DNA of 64,000 nucleotides from Rubritalea marina DSM 17716 (lineage in GTDB: Bacteria; Verrucomicrobiota; Verrucomicrobiia; Verrucomicrobiales; Akkermansiaceae): the NCBI RefSeq assembly GCF_000378105.1, contig NZ_KB899252.1:62001-126000 (forward strand), read 5' to 3'. A program made the translations under genes and the position numbers. Shown here piece after piece: positions 1-8,704 of the stretch (positions are counted from its first letter, which is position 1; every line of letters starts with the position of its first letter). The notes under the pieces were generated by a model that had not been told where the DNA came from, ran no database searches, and worked only from the letters and a program-made list of their open reading frames with translations.

Positions 1-1
1 G

Positions 2-328
2 CTTCAAGAACACTTCAAAGACAACCCGATGGTGGGCTATTGGCACGACTTTGGCCACGTGCAACTCAAGCACAACATCCACCTCCTCGAGCATCGAGAC
101 TGGCTAGCAAGCATGCAACCCTACCTGATCGGCGCACATGTCCACGACGTCTACTGGCCAGACAGGGACCACCGGGTTCCCCTCACTGGAGAAATTGATT
201 TTGACGACTTGCTTCCATTCTTCAAACCAGAAATGCCGCACACTTGGGAACTCAGCCCTACTCGGGAAGCTGCAGACATCCGCCAAGCCCTCGCGCAATG
301 GAGAGAGCGCTACCCAGACCGCACATGA
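2..328 (+). CDS. Sugar phosphate isomerase/epimerase-like TIM-barrel protein, C-terminal part
   Basis: Only the last ~108 codons are inside the window; the frame is open to the left edge, so the start lies upstream. The segment reads GYWHDFGHVQLKH, then GAHVHDVYWPDRDHRVPL and GEIDFDDLLPFF. This is the pattern of the C-terminal metal-binding half of xylose-isomerase-like/AP-endonuclease-2-fold proteins, where the HVHD motif and the acidic and histidine residues line the barrel mouth. Substrate and reaction cannot be told from the fragment. Its stop overlaps the next start in ATGA (325-328), so the two genes are translationally coupled. A second, secreted member of the same fold follows at 1242. 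Fold assignment is fairly safe; function is unassigned. Confidence 0.7.
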   Translation, partial: LQEHFKDNPMVGYWHDFGHVQLKHNIHLLEHRDWLASMQPYLIGAHVHDVYWPDRDHRVPLTGEIDFDDLLPFFKPEMPHTWELSPTREAADIRQALAQWRERYPDRT

Positions 329-1146
329 ATCCCTGGCGCAAGTACCTCATTGGCGAGCTGAGCTGGCGACGACTCATCAAGTCCGCCCTCAGCATCTATC
401 TCATGCTAATGATTTTCGCAGTCTTTGCTGGAGATCACCTCATCTTCCCAGCTCCCAGCTCGAGCTACACCTCTCAAGCTGAGAATCTAAAGTTCCTGAC
501 TTTGAATGACACTGAGAGAACACAAATCGCCTTCCGTCACCTCGCGGCTACCGATGGCCAGCCCACCTTGCTATGGTCTCATGGCAATGGTGAGGACATC
601 GGTATGATACACCCACTCATGCGGCGCTTTCATAGGCTTGGATACGGAAGCCTGGTCTATGACTACCCAGGGTATGGACTCAGCTCCGGGAAACCCAGTG
701 AGTCTGGTTGCTATCTAGCAATCGATCGAGCCTACCAACACCTCACACAAGAAGCTAACATTCCGGCGCAGGATATTGTGATCGTCGGGCAATCCATTGG
801 TTCTGGACCTTCTTGCTACCTGGCTGAGAAGCACCCTAACACTCGTAGCCTCGTTCTTATTTCACCTTTCACTAGCATCTACCGTGTGGCATTTGGAGCC
901 CCAGTCTTCCCCAACGACCGCTTCGACAACCTCCATCGCATTCAATCTATCCAGCTAGACACCCTGATCATGCATGGAGCTTTGGACGAGATGATTCCAA
1001 TCCATCACGCAAAGCAACTCGCCAATGCACATCTTGGCAAGACCCACTTTCATGAGTTCGCAACACGGGGGCACAATGACATCACAGGTAGCACAGATGA
1101 CGAACGAATGGACTTCATAGCCAGAATTCTTCAGTTCACCCACTGA
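325..1146 (+). CDS. Membrane-anchored alpha/beta hydrolase (BEM46/ABHD-like)
   Basis: This 273-residue protein is predicted to be a serine hydrolase held at the inner membrane by one N-terminal helix (about residues 18-35). The oxyanion-hole motif WSHGNGEDIG is present. The nucleophile elbow is GQSIG (catalytic Ser), an Asp sits in HGALDEMIPI and the His in RGHND, so the catalytic triad is complete. HGNG and GQSIGSGP are typical of the BEM46/ABHD12-17 group, whose bacterial substrates are mostly unknown. The ATG at 325 was chosen over in-frame ATGs at 244 and 298 because it forms an ATGA overlap with the preceding stop and gives a sensible membrane anchor. It may act on esters or lipids, but nothing local names the substrate. 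Confidence 0.8.
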   Translation: MNPWRKYLIGELSWRRLIKSALSIYLMLMIFAVFAGDHLIFPAPSSSYTSQAENLKFLTLNDTERTQIAFRHLAATDGQPTLLWSHGNGEDIGMIHPLMRRFHRLGYGSLVYDYPGYGLSSGKPSESGCYLAIDRAYQHLTQEANIPAQDIVIVGQSIGSGPSCYLAEKHPNTRSLVLISPFTSIYRVAFGAPVFPNDRFDNLHRIQSIQLDTLIMHGALDEMIPIHHAKQLANAHLGKTHFHEFATRGHNDITGSTDDERMDFIARILQFTH

Positions 1147-1241
1147 TCCATCCAAAGTGCTCCCTGCATCCTAAATTTTATCTCAAGGATGCACAATATT
1201 ACTCTTACACAACGAGCTAGCACTTCCTATTCTAGCCGACA

Positions 1242-2105
1242 ATGATCATTAAAACGCTGCGACAGCTCACCTTGGGCATCCTAACAATCATCGGTCCATG
1301 GTGCTTTGGTCAATCCACCCTAGCCTTCTATGCATTTGCGAATGGGATGCAAGGCGTCCCAATTGAGAAACAAGCACCTCTCCTGAAGTCACTCGGATAC
1401 GACGGCGTCAGCCAAGTGTTCGTAGGAGGTGACGCCCTCACTCCCTGGATCGAGACTTACCAAGCTCAAGGTCTCAAAGTCCTCAGCATCTACATCAATG
1501 CGGATGAAGCGCCTGTCAGTGCTGAATTCATGTCCCCTCTGGCTCAAGGGGGGATCATCGAACTCACTGTTCCAAAGCTCAACCCTGCAGTCATCCAATC
1601 GATTCGTAAGACCGCGCAGACCGCTTCAGAGCATGAAATTAAGGTAGCTCTCTACCCTCACGTCGGTCTTGCCGTCCAAACCATCGATGAGGCACTCAAA
1701 CTCATCAATGATGTCCAACACCCCAACCTCGGTCTCATGTTCAACCTATGCCACTATCTCAAAAGCGAAGACCTCGAAAAGCTTGAAGAAACCCTAGATC
1801 GTTGCGCCCCACATCTCATGGCTGTCAGCACCAATGGAGCTGACAGCTCCGGGTCTGACTGGGACAGCTTGATCCAACCACTCAACCGAGGTAGCTTCCC
1901 GCAACAGCGGCTCTTTGATAAACTCCGCGCTATTGGATTCACTGGTCCGGTAGGCTTGCAATGCTATGGCATCAAAGAACCACCACACAAACACCTCAAG
2001 GGCTCAATGCTAGCATGGCTTCAACTGCAGCCACAAAGTACTCAAGGTGAACCAGCTCGCATTCTGAAGGGTGAACACAAAGCCACCCAAGCCCCTAAAA
2101 ATTAG
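1242..2105 (+). CDS. Secreted sugar phosphate isomerase/epimerase-family protein
   Basis: A 287-residue protein with an N-terminal signal peptide (hydrophobic stretch about residues 8-24, probable cleavage after CFGQS) followed by a xylose-isomerase-like TIM barrel. Family landmarks are LKSLGYDGVSQV near residue 50, KVALYPHVG near 140, GLMFNLCHYLKSED near 170 and GFTGPVGLQCYG near 230. Members of this fold use His/Glu/Asp-bound metal to isomerise or epimerise sugars. Verrucomicrobia and Planctomycetes carry many exported versions of unknown substrate. It stands alone, about 95 bp after the hydrolase. The signal peptide is seen directly; the enzymatic role is inferred from fold only. Confidence 0.72.
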   Translation: MIIKTLRQLTLGILTIIGPWCFGQSTLAFYAFANGMQGVPIEKQAPLLKSLGYDGVSQVFVGGDALTPWIETYQAQGLKVLSIYINADEAPVSAEFMSPLAQGGIIELTVPKLNPAVIQSIRKTAQTASEHEIKVALYPHVGLAVQTIDEALKLINDVQHPNLGLMFNLCHYLKSEDLEKLEETLDRCAPHLMAVSTNGADSSGSDWDSLIQPLNRGSFPQQRLFDKLRAIGFTGPVGLQCYGIKEPPHKHLKGSMLAWLQLQPQSTQGEPARILKGEHKATQAPKN

Positions 2106-2199
2106 GGATAGGCACACCACGCCAACTAATAGACTATAGTACATATCAAAAAATGGCATTTCGCACCCTCTCGGGATTCCATTTCCCAAATAAGTTTTT

Positions 2200-3528
2200 A
2201 TGACGCGCGCGAATACCACGATCAAGCTTTGCATGGGGATCTCTTCGATGATCCTTACGAGTCAGCTTTGTTTCGGTGAAGGTCCCACTACACCAGCGCA
2301 AAAGGATTGGATCTTTAATCCACCTGCTGGCGACTCAGCCAACTGGGACACAAATATCAGCCCAAATATCTGGGTCGACCTATTCGATGCCAACATGGAA
2401 TTCGATATATCCTACGGAGAACCGACCATTGCTGACATCGCCACCATCGGGGCAAAACGTACCGCCGTCCTCAACACACCAGGAAAAAAGGTCAACCACC
2501 TCAGCCTTGCTGGCAGCCACATCGAGGCTGGAACTTTGAATATTGAGAACGGTGGGTCACTCACCGTTGCTGGACTGACCAAGCTCGCCGCGCCAGCGAC
2601 TGGCTACGAGCAAACCCGTGGGGGCATTCTCAACCTCACTGGAGGGATGATTGAAACTCAGGGCATCGTACTTCTCGGTGCAGCTGATCAGTTACACATT
2701 TCTCACCACGGCACCGTCAACATCCATGGCGGGGAATGGATCTCTCGTAACCAAGTCTTCTTATCCAGCCCTGAAGCGACCCACGCTGGCATCGTCAACA
2801 TGAAGGGCGGCACATGGTCACCCAAACAGACCGTGAGCCTCTCTGCTGAAAATGGTGCCGGCGGTGAAATCAACCTCTACGGAGGAGAAATCAATGCGAA
2901 CCCGAACACTCCAATCGCCTTCGACCTCGGCACCAATGCCGTCATCAACATCGACGGAGGAACACTTTCAGCCCATGTACATCAAGAAAATGGTGTCATG
3001 CTTGCGCGGGGGGGCACAGTAAACCTCAAACTCGGCTACATCGTTGCTCACGGAGCCGATGGCCCCAATGACGCGATTTGCCTCAAAGATAGCATCTTGA
3101 ATATCTCAGGGGGTGAAGTCTCACTGACCAAAGGTCAGATATTCACATTCGAGCCCACCATCAACATCCATGGCGATGAAGCAAGCATCCGCATGGATGG
3201 CATCAGTAGCCTGCCAGGAAAATTAACCAGCAAGTGGAATTTCATCTTCAATGCCACCGGGGTCAGTACGGTAGACAGTGCCAATTCCTTCATCAACCTC
3301 TCTGGCGCCACAGTCAATGTCGATGGTAGCTATTTCGAAGGGCGAGCTGGCCGATTCAAGCTATTCGACTCAAGAAATGACGCCGCGTTCAAAGAGCCAG
3401 CCCACTTAAAAACAGTCGGCTTTGATAACTTTTATACCAAGTTCAGCACCCTCGATGGCGACCTTTACCTCACCATCATTCCTCGAGGAGGTAAACACAA
3501 AGAGCTTACTCAGGCATCCGCGGATTAA
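2200..3528 (+). CDS. Secreted beta-helix repeat protein
   Basis: 442 residues with a signal peptide ending near LCFGEG (about residue 28). The body is built of short imperfect repeats rich in Gly, Asn and Ile/Val, such as LNIENGGSLTV, LNLTGGMIETQ, VNIHGGEWIS, VNMKGGTWS, INLYGGEIN, INIDGGTLS and LNISGGEVS. This periodic N-I-x-G-G-x pattern, about every 25-30 residues, is that of a right-handed parallel beta-helix and resembles the autotransporter-associated or passenger repeats common in Verrucomicrobia. No C-terminal PEP-CTERM anchor or autotransporter barrel is visible; the tail is charged and ends near HKELTQASAD. It is probably an extracellular structural or adhesive protein. No enzymatic motif was recognised. 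Confidence 0.65.
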   Translation: MTRANTTIKLCMGISSMILTSQLCFGEGPTTPAQKDWIFNPPAGDSANWDTNISPNIWVDLFDANMEFDISYGEPTIADIATIGAKRTAVLNTPGKKVNHLSLAGSHIEAGTLNIENGGSLTVAGLTKLAAPATGYEQTRGGILNLTGGMIETQGIVLLGAADQLHISHHGTVNIHGGEWISRNQVFLSSPEATHAGIVNMKGGTWSPKQTVSLSAENGAGGEINLYGGEINANPNTPIAFDLGTNAVINIDGGTLSAHVHQENGVMLARGGTVNLKLGYIVAHGADGPNDAICLKDSILNISGGEVSLTKGQIFTFEPTINIHGDEASIRMDGISSLPGKLTSKWNFIFNATGVSTVDSANSFINLSGATVNVDGSYFEGRAGRFKLFDSRNDAAFKEPAHLKTVGFDNFYTKFSTLDGDLYLTIIPRGGKHKELTQASAD

Positions 3529-3545
3529 TCGCTCTCAATGCTCGA

Positions 3546-4010
3546 TTAAGCGACACTGGAGAACTCGATACCAAAAAAGTCACTCAGCACCTTGCTATAG
3601 ACTTCCCGCTTAAATTTTGGCACCCACATGATGTCAAATTCTTCAGGAAGCACCCAGTCGTAGTCTTGAAACTCTTGATTCTCCTGAGTGATATTCACTT
3701 CAGGTGCACCAGGCTTCAGTTTACACAAATAGTAGGTTTGCTGCTGGCCGTCATGCTTTTTTCGCTGACTGACTTTGGCTGGATACAGGTACTTGTATCC
3801 AGATTTTTCATCCAGCACTTCATAATGCTCTCTGGATAGCCCAACTTCCTCCTCCACTTCACGGTACAAACTATCAAGGACCGTCTCCCCTTTATCCACA
3901 CCGCCTTGCGGAAACTGCCAAGCATTCTTGTTGCCACTGCGTTCACAGATCAACATCTCATTATTGTCGTTCATAATGATTGCTGCAACATTCTTTCGAT
4001 ACTTGGCCAT
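3546..4010 (-). CDS. rppH: RNA pyrophosphohydrolase (Nudix)
   Basis: 154 residues with a complete Nudix box, GGVDKGETVLDSLYREVEEE followed by VGL (about residues 37-59), matching GX5EX7REUXEEXGU. The N-terminus MAKYRKNVAAIIMN and the NAWQFPQGGVDKGE segment are characteristic of RppH/NudH, which removes pyrophosphate from the 5' end of triphosphorylated mRNA to start RNase E-dependent decay, or cleaves diadenosine polyphosphates. The length agrees with the family (155-175). It converges on the beta-helix gene and is transcribed separately from the sulfatase, which ends in a terminator before it. The Nudix call is near certain; the RppH subfamily is likely. Confidence 0.87.
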   Translation of the reverse strand: MAKYRKNVAAIIMNDNNEMLICERSGNKNAWQFPQGGVDKGETVLDSLYREVEEEVGLSREHYEVLDEKSGYKYLYPAKVSQRKKHDGQQQTYYLCKLKPGAPEVNITQENQEFQDYDWVLPEEFDIMWVPKFKREVYSKVLSDFFGIEFSSVA

Positions 4011-4109
4011 GGGCGCGAATATTGGTGAAAAGTTTGTTCCTTGTAAATCCCGATTTCGAGCGATGTTTTTAACAATACTTGAATATCAATAAATCTCCGA
4101 GAGAAAAAT

Positions 4110-4137
4110 GCCCCATACTAGCTCACTAGTATGGGGC
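4110..4137 (-). terminator. Rho-independent terminator of the sulfatase gene
   Basis: A perfect 12-bp inverted repeat (GCCCCATACTAG and its complement) encloses a CTCA loop. Read on the minus strand the hairpin is followed by ATTTTTC, and it lies about 60 bp after the sulfatase stop. It therefore separates the sulfatase from rppH. Confidence 0.8.
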
Positions 4138-4197
4138 TTGAGCCCATGAAGTCATTCCCCTCAATCACTGAAGAACGCCTCAGTTGGAATGGTTCAA

Positions 4198-5487
4198 TCA
4201 ACGGATGATTGGGTCATACCAATCGTCCATTTCTTTCTTAAGCTTTTTCACCAATTCTGGATTGTCTTTTAGCAGATCTTTTTTCTCCATAGGATCCTTC
4301 TCCAGATCGAATAGGAAGTTTCTTCTGCGTTTAATCTCTAGCGTCTTTGGGTCTCGGTCATAAGTTTCCAAATACTTCCAGAATCCCTTAACAATCCCTC
4401 GAGCCTCGATAGTGCCTTCATCGTTATCCGGAGCAACCATATCGTGGGTGAAGTCTTCAAGGAAGATTGCTTTGCGTTGAGCTACAGCTTTGCGGTCAAG
4501 AAGGTCAATCCCCTCCAACACCTCAGGGGCATCCACACCAGCCACATTGAGGAGTGTGGGAACGAGGTCGAGATTGGAGGCTAAGGACACCGTGTCGCGC
4601 TTTGCTTGCACTTTGCCAGGCCACTTGATCATGATTGGTGTTCGCACCCCCTGCTCGTATGGAGTCAGCTTATGACCTCGATAGCCTTTCGCGCCTGTTG
4701 GCCAGCCATTATCACAGATATAGAAAATGACGGTATCTTCAGTAAGCTGCTTTTCGTCGAGATGCGCGAGAAGTTCTCCACAGGTTTCATCGAACCAATC
4801 CACCATGGCAAAGTACTTCGCTTCGCGGTCGTCACAGCCTTTCTTGATGTACTTTTCATAGAGCCTCTCCGGTGGCGTATGTGGCGTGTGTGGCATAAAT
4901 GCCGCATACCAAACCATAAATGGCTTCTCTTGCCCCTGCGCTTCCTCAATGAAATCATAAATCGGCTGCAGTCCTTCGCGTCCTATGTTCAGAGACTTTT
5001 TAGAACCATTGCGCATTGTCGCACCCATATTGTGGGTGAAACCTGAGACGCTCGGATGACCTTGCCAGTACTTTCCTGTGTGCAGGGATAGGTAGTCAGC
5101 CTTCTGCAGGAGCGCTGGAAACTGAGGCATTGTCTTAAAATGATCCGCCCACTTATTGCGCAGCTGCGAACTGGGGTGTCTTTCACCCGGATAGGGCTGG
5201 GGGTCATTTCCTGTATAACCATGTTGGTGCGGGTACATCCCTGTAAGCATTGTGGCCAAGGATGGGCAACACAATGCCGTCGTGACATAGCCGCGTTCAT
5301 AAAGCAGGCTCTCCTCGGCTAGCTTGTCAATGTGTGGCGTTTCTATCACTTCATGCCCCATGAAGCTATAGTCGTGGTAGGCTTGATCATCACTGATGAT
5401 GACCACAATATTGGGTGGTTTTTCCTCACCCACACTCATCAGAGTGGTAAGCAAGCCAGCAACTAGCGTAGTTATTGTTTTTTTCAT
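4198..5487 (-). CDS. Secreted sulfatase (alkaline phosphatase superfamily)
   Basis: 429 residues from the ATG at 5487, which places the signal peptide (MKKTITTLVAGLLTTL) right at the N-terminus; an upstream in-frame ATG at 5520 would add 11 residues. Sulfatase features are the metal-binding ISDDQAYHDY near residue 31, the active-site region ALCCPSLATMLTG (residues 71-83), TGKYWQGH, and DNGWPTGAKGYRGHK in the C-terminal half. Such enzymes remove sulfate esters from marine or host polysaccharides. The formylglycine motif normally reads C-x-P-S-R; here it is C73-C-P-S-L, so the Arg is replaced by Leu. The gene is monocistronic, with its own terminator, and stands away from any polysaccharide locus. 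Confidence 0.88.
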   Translation of the reverse strand: MKKTITTLVAGLLTTLMSVGEEKPPNIVVIISDDQAYHDYSFMGHEVIETPHIDKLAEESLLYERGYVTTALCCPSLATMLTGMYPHQHGYTGNDPQPYPGERHPSSQLRNKWADHFKTMPQFPALLQKADYLSLHTGKYWQGHPSVSGFTHNMGATMRNGSKKSLNIGREGLQPIYDFIEEAQGQEKPFMVWYAAFMPHTPHTPPERLYEKYIKKGCDDREAKYFAMVDWFDETCGELLAHLDEKQLTEDTVIFYICDNGWPTGAKGYRGHKLTPYEQGVRTPIMIKWPGKVQAKRDTVSLASNLDLVPTLLNVAGVDAPEVLEGIDLLDRKAVAQRKAIFLEDFTHDMVAPDNDEGTIEARGIVKGFWKYLETYDRDPKTLEIKRRRNFLFDLEKDPMEKKDLLKDNPELVKKLKKEMDDWYDPIIR

Positions 5488-5753
5488 TATTGATTTTTCT
5501 AGTTTTTTCGCAGGAATCAAACCGACCTAACACCATTTTTTACACAGCATATGACCAATTAAAACCAACGGGTACCTATAGAATACATTCCTCAAAGAAA
5601 ATACTTTCACAGTGATCACCTGTTTCTATTCCCCATTATTAACGATCTAGTACAGATTCAATTTGATAGAATTTCTATACGACTTCTCTCACTTTTAGCT
5701 GTTTCAACCTAAGCTGCTCAGCTATGAATATCGAATCGTCTAATTTATACCGA

Positions 5754-6263
5754 ATGAAACTTCTATCATCTACCATTGCCCTCTCCTTGCTCGCGGCCCC
5801 ACTCTCACTCGCTCAGAATGATAATGACTCAAGTAAAGACCAAGTAAATCAGGCGCACTTTTGGGAGGCCAACCTCCCTGGAGGCAAGTACCTAGTCTCG
5901 CTTTCACGCATCTCGTCGATCAGCTTACACAAATACCATATGCAAGGAATGGTGATCCACGAGGTCGATGTGGAAACCATGGGCGCAGCACTTGCTCGCT
6001 TCTACGTGATTGAGCTCGTGGGGGAATCCGATGGCCCTAATGGCATCGCAGCCATCACCAATCGAGCACGAGAAATTGCCGACCAAGCAGGTGGTAAAAC
6101 CGGGGTCGACACGAGCACTGCGGTACACAAGGAATATCCGATCACCACGCATGCGCGAACGATTGAGTACAAGCTCGGTGACCTCCAAGACCTTGAAGCA
6201 CTCTACGATTCGCTCTCTAAAGCTTGGAAAAATGGCCGAGGCCGTAAGTTCACCATCAAATAA
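5754..6263 (+). CDS. Small secreted protein of unknown function
   Basis: 169 residues from the ATG at 5754, chosen because MKLLSSTIALSLLAAPLSLAQ is a clean signal peptide cleaved after LAQ; an in-frame ATG at 5724 adds ten polar residues. The mature part has no recognised motif. It contains IHEVDVETMGAALARFYVIE, IAAITNRAREIADQAGGKTG and a basic C-terminus (KNGRGRKFTIK). The predicted mixture of strand, helix and strand suggests a small globular periplasmic or surface protein. It converges with the metal transporter operon, the two stop codons being adjacent. Function unknown. Confidence 0.6.
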   Translation: MKLLSSTIALSLLAAPLSLAQNDNDSSKDQVNQAHFWEANLPGGKYLVSLSRISSISLHKYHMQGMVIHEVDVETMGAALARFYVIELVGESDGPNGIAAITNRAREIADQAGGKTGVDTSTAVHKEYPITTHARTIEYKLGDLQDLEALYDSLSKAWKNGRGRKFTIK

Positions 6264-7190
6264 TTAGACGAACGGCTCAGTGAACTCTTTGTTACGGCGG
6301 TTGACGAACTTCGTCGCCATGCCGTCCGCTGGGCCAAAAAACCATGCCAGCAAAAACAGCACCAGCCCCGACACTACTGTTGCAGCGGCTTGATTCCCAT
6401 TGATCCAGACGTGCAGGTACATACCCGCCACAGATGACAACAAGGCGTGCACCCCTGAAAGCACCAACATCCACTTCAAGCGATGCGTGCATAGGTAGGC
6501 CGTCGATGCTGGAATCACAAGAAGCGCAATCACCAAAATAGCGCCGACTGCTTGGAAGGCTGAAACCACCACCACCGACAAGAATGCCATCAGAGCATAG
6601 TGTACCCAAACTGGACGATATCCATAGGAACTTGCCAAGCCAGGGTCAAAGGAGCTCAGCGTCAACACTCGATAGAACACCACAATCAACAATAGAGTGA
6701 TCGCACATACCGCCGCCATGGTTACTATTGGTGTGGGGACATCTAGCCCCATCACAGCCACTGTGTTGTAGTTCAAAATATCCCCCAACGAACCTTCCAG
6801 CACACACTCTGCATCTAAATGCACCCCCCGAAGCTTGAGTGATATCATCACAACACCCAGAGCAAATAAAGAAGTGAAGGCAATCCCAATCGCAGAATCC
6901 TGCTTGATGCGTGTGCGGTGATGAATTTGTTCAATCAATAAAGTCACCAACAAGCCCGTGCTCGCAGCACCGAGCATTAGCCATGGCGAAGCCAAATCCC
7001 CCACAAACAAAAAAGCGATGACGATACCAGGCAGAACGCTGTGACTAATCGCATCCCCGACAAGCGACATCCTCCGCAGAACGAGATAAGCCCCTAACTG
7101 AGAACAGGGAAGCGCAACCAAAAACGCCATCAAGGTCAACCAAACAGCGCCTATCCCGAAATAAGCCCATGGCAGTTCTATAAGATTCAT
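6264..7190 (-). CDS. Metal ABC transporter permease (ABC-3 family, YtgD/MntD-like)
   Basis: 308 residues with about eight or nine hydrophobic segments and the hallmarks of ABC-3 zinc/manganese permeases: LVLRRMSLVGDAISHSVLPG (residues 37-56) and LQ/FQAVGAILVIALLVIPASTAYL in the C-terminal half. It is the last gene of a minus-strand operon: solute-binding lipoprotein, ATPase, permease-repressor fusion, this permease. A second permease implies a heterodimeric channel, as in the chlamydial YtgC/YtgD pair. The start is 3 bp after the stop of a 51-codon ORF. The metal is not fixed by sequence; Mn or Fe is favoured by the DtxR-type domain on the partner permease. Confidence 0.85.
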   Translation of the reverse strand: MNLIELPWAYFGIGAVWLTLMAFLVALPCSQLGAYLVLRRMSLVGDAISHSVLPGIVIAFLFVGDLASPWLMLGAASTGLLVTLLIEQIHHRTRIKQDSAIGIAFTSLFALGVVMISLKLRGVHLDAECVLEGSLGDILNYNTVAVMGLDVPTPIVTMAAVCAITLLLIVVFYRVLTLSSFDPGLASSYGYRPVWVHYALMAFLSVVVVSAFQAVGAILVIALLVIPASTAYLCTHRLKWMLVLSGVHALLSSVAGMYLHVWINGNQAAATVVSGLVLFLLAWFFGPADGMATKFVNRRNKEFTEPFV

Positions 7191-7193
7191 TAA

Positions 7194-7349
7194 CTATTTT
7201 GACGATTTCTTGTCGCCAGCCAAGTGCATCATCTTCTTTGTCATAGCCAACAAATTATCGATCATTGCCCCTGTACTCTGGCGTGGCGGCTTCTTGGCAT
7301 CCACGTTGATTCGTACTCGTACGGTTCTGATCTTTGCTTTATCTTCCAT
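7194..7349 (-). CDS. Small basic ORF inside the metal transport operon
   Basis: A 51-codon ORF fills most of the gap between the two permease genes. It starts at MEDKAKIRTVRVRINVD and ends KKMMHLAGDKKSSK. It is highly basic, lacks a membrane segment or Cys/His metal motif, and has KKPPRQSTGAMIDNLLAMTK in its centre. No clear ribosome-binding site precedes it. Its stop lies 3 bp before the downstream permease start, so it could couple translation between the permeases. No homologue is recognised, and it may be a chance ORF. It is listed because the spacing is unusually wide for this otherwise compact operon. Confidence 0.4.
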   Translation of the reverse strand: MEDKAKIRTVRVRINVDAKKPPRQSTGAMIDNLLAMTKKMMHLAGDKKSSK

Positions 7350-7388
7350 GAGAATCTAATTGATTAGCTTCTATCAGTTTTTACGAAA

Positions 7389-8687
7389 TTAGCCAAGCCT
7401 CGAATTTTCAAAATCCTTCAAAGAGGGAATTGGCATACCATGTGGATCGAACTCCGGAAAGTCCAGGTCACGCTCGAGCCTGCGCACAGCGTCTTCTCCT
7501 AAAATGTGCTCTATCTTTTCAGCATCATCGTGAACGTGATCACTCTCGTAGTTCATCAAGTCAGTGAGGTAGAGCTCCCAGAGGCGGTGATTTCTCACGA
7601 TCATTGCAGCCACACGCCAGCCAGACGGAGTCAGGTAGATCGCAGCTTTATCGCGCTCCCATCGTGCCTGGCCAGCCTGCACCAGTGACTTGGCCTGCTG
7701 CAACGCGTCCTCCATGGTGACCTTGCGAATCACAGCCAGCGTTTCGATGCTCACGTTGTGCGCTTGGAAGCCATCAGTTTCGAGCTCTTTATAGATTGCC
7801 TTCAGAATATTCTCTCGGCTCACCTTTTTTGTTTGTTGTCTAGAGCGCATCCACTTGGACACCACCCCATGGCGTGGAGCCATAAAGTACACGACCGAGA
7901 ATCCCGCAGTGGCCGTAAGCGCAATCACGGGGCCCGGAGGCATTGCGCTTACCATACTCGAAAGTAAAGCCCCGACCACACAAGCAAAGATGCCAAGCGC
8001 CGCGGAATACACCATCATGCGATGCATCCGATCAGTCAGCAAGTAGGCTGTCGCGGCCGGTGTGATCAACATCGCCGAAACCAACACCACCCCTACCGCC
8101 TGCAGTGCCACCACCACCGTGAAAGTCAATAGGGCGAAAAAAATAAAATTCAACACCTTCACCGGGTAGCCAAGGCCTACGGCAAACCCCTCATCAAAGC
8201 TGATCACCTGCAATGGCCGCATCAGCAAAAGTACCACAAAAATCACCAGAGCAGTCATCCAGCCCATCAACTGCAAATCCAGCGCACTGATGATCGCAAG
8301 GTCACCAAACAAGAAGTCTTTAACTCCACTCTGCTGGTTCGTAGAATTCCACAAAATGCCGATCCCAAAAAACGAAGCAAGCACCACACCCAAAGCGGCA
8401 TCCGACTTCAGCCGAGTCGTAGCCTGAACAGCACGCACCATCATCACCCCCAACAACCCAGCAAGCATCGCACAAAGAAAAATCAAATAAATGTTGCGCT
8501 CCTCACTCCACATAAAGCCAGCCACCACACCCGGAAACACCGCATGCGATAAGGTATCGCCCACCAATGCAACGCGACGCACCACCACATAGCACCCGAG
8601 CAAGCCACATGAGAGACCCACCAGAATCGCTGCCAAAATAGCCGACTGGGTCACACTCAACGTAGCGAGTAATTCCAGGTTCATCAT
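7389..8687 (-). CDS. Metal ABC transporter permease fused to a DtxR/MntR-type repressor domain (YtgCR-like)
   Basis: 432 residues with two modules. Residues 1-275 are an ABC-3 permease with VVRRVALVGDTLSHAVFPG (residues 35-53) and LQAVGVVLVSAMLITPAATA. After a basic linker (KWMRSRQQTKK, 279-288) comes a winged-helix domain and a DtxR-type dimerisation/metal domain (about 290-421) with LTPSGWRVA, NHRLWELYLTD, HVHDDAEKIEH and FDPHGMPIP. Ligand-like residues H367, E371, H386, E390, E393 and H394 align with DtxR/MntR sites; Glu390 stands where DtxR has Cys102, as in manganese-type members. No SH3-like third domain follows. The chlamydial YtgC-YtgR protein has this architecture and is cleaved to release the repressor; the same is inferred here. 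Confidence 0.9.
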   Translation of the reverse strand: MMNLELLATLSVTQSAILAAILVGLSCGLLGCYVVVRRVALVGDTLSHAVFPGVVAGFMWSEERNIYLIFLCAMLAGLLGVMMVRAVQATTRLKSDAALGVVLASFFGIGILWNSTNQQSGVKDFLFGDLAIISALDLQLMGWMTALVIFVVLLLMRPLQVISFDEGFAVGLGYPVKVLNFIFFALLTFTVVVALQAVGVVLVSAMLITPAATAYLLTDRMHRMMVYSAALGIFACVVGALLSSMVSAMPPGPVIALTATAGFSVVYFMAPRHGVVSKWMRSRQQTKKVSRENILKAIYKELETDGFQAHNVSIETLAVIRKVTMEDALQQAKSLVQAGQARWERDKAAIYLTPSGWRVAAMIVRNHRLWELYLTDLMNYESDHVHDDAEKIEHILGEDAVRRLERDLDFPEFDPHGMPIPSLKDFENSRLG

Positions 8688-8704
8688 CGCAAAGTTACAT
8701 TTGA

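Noticed and set aside
1165-1193. 8-bp inverted repeat TGCATCCT/AGGATGCA as a terminator of the hydrolase gene
   Set aside because: The loop is 13 nt and no T-run follows on the plus strand, so a rho-independent terminator is not supported.
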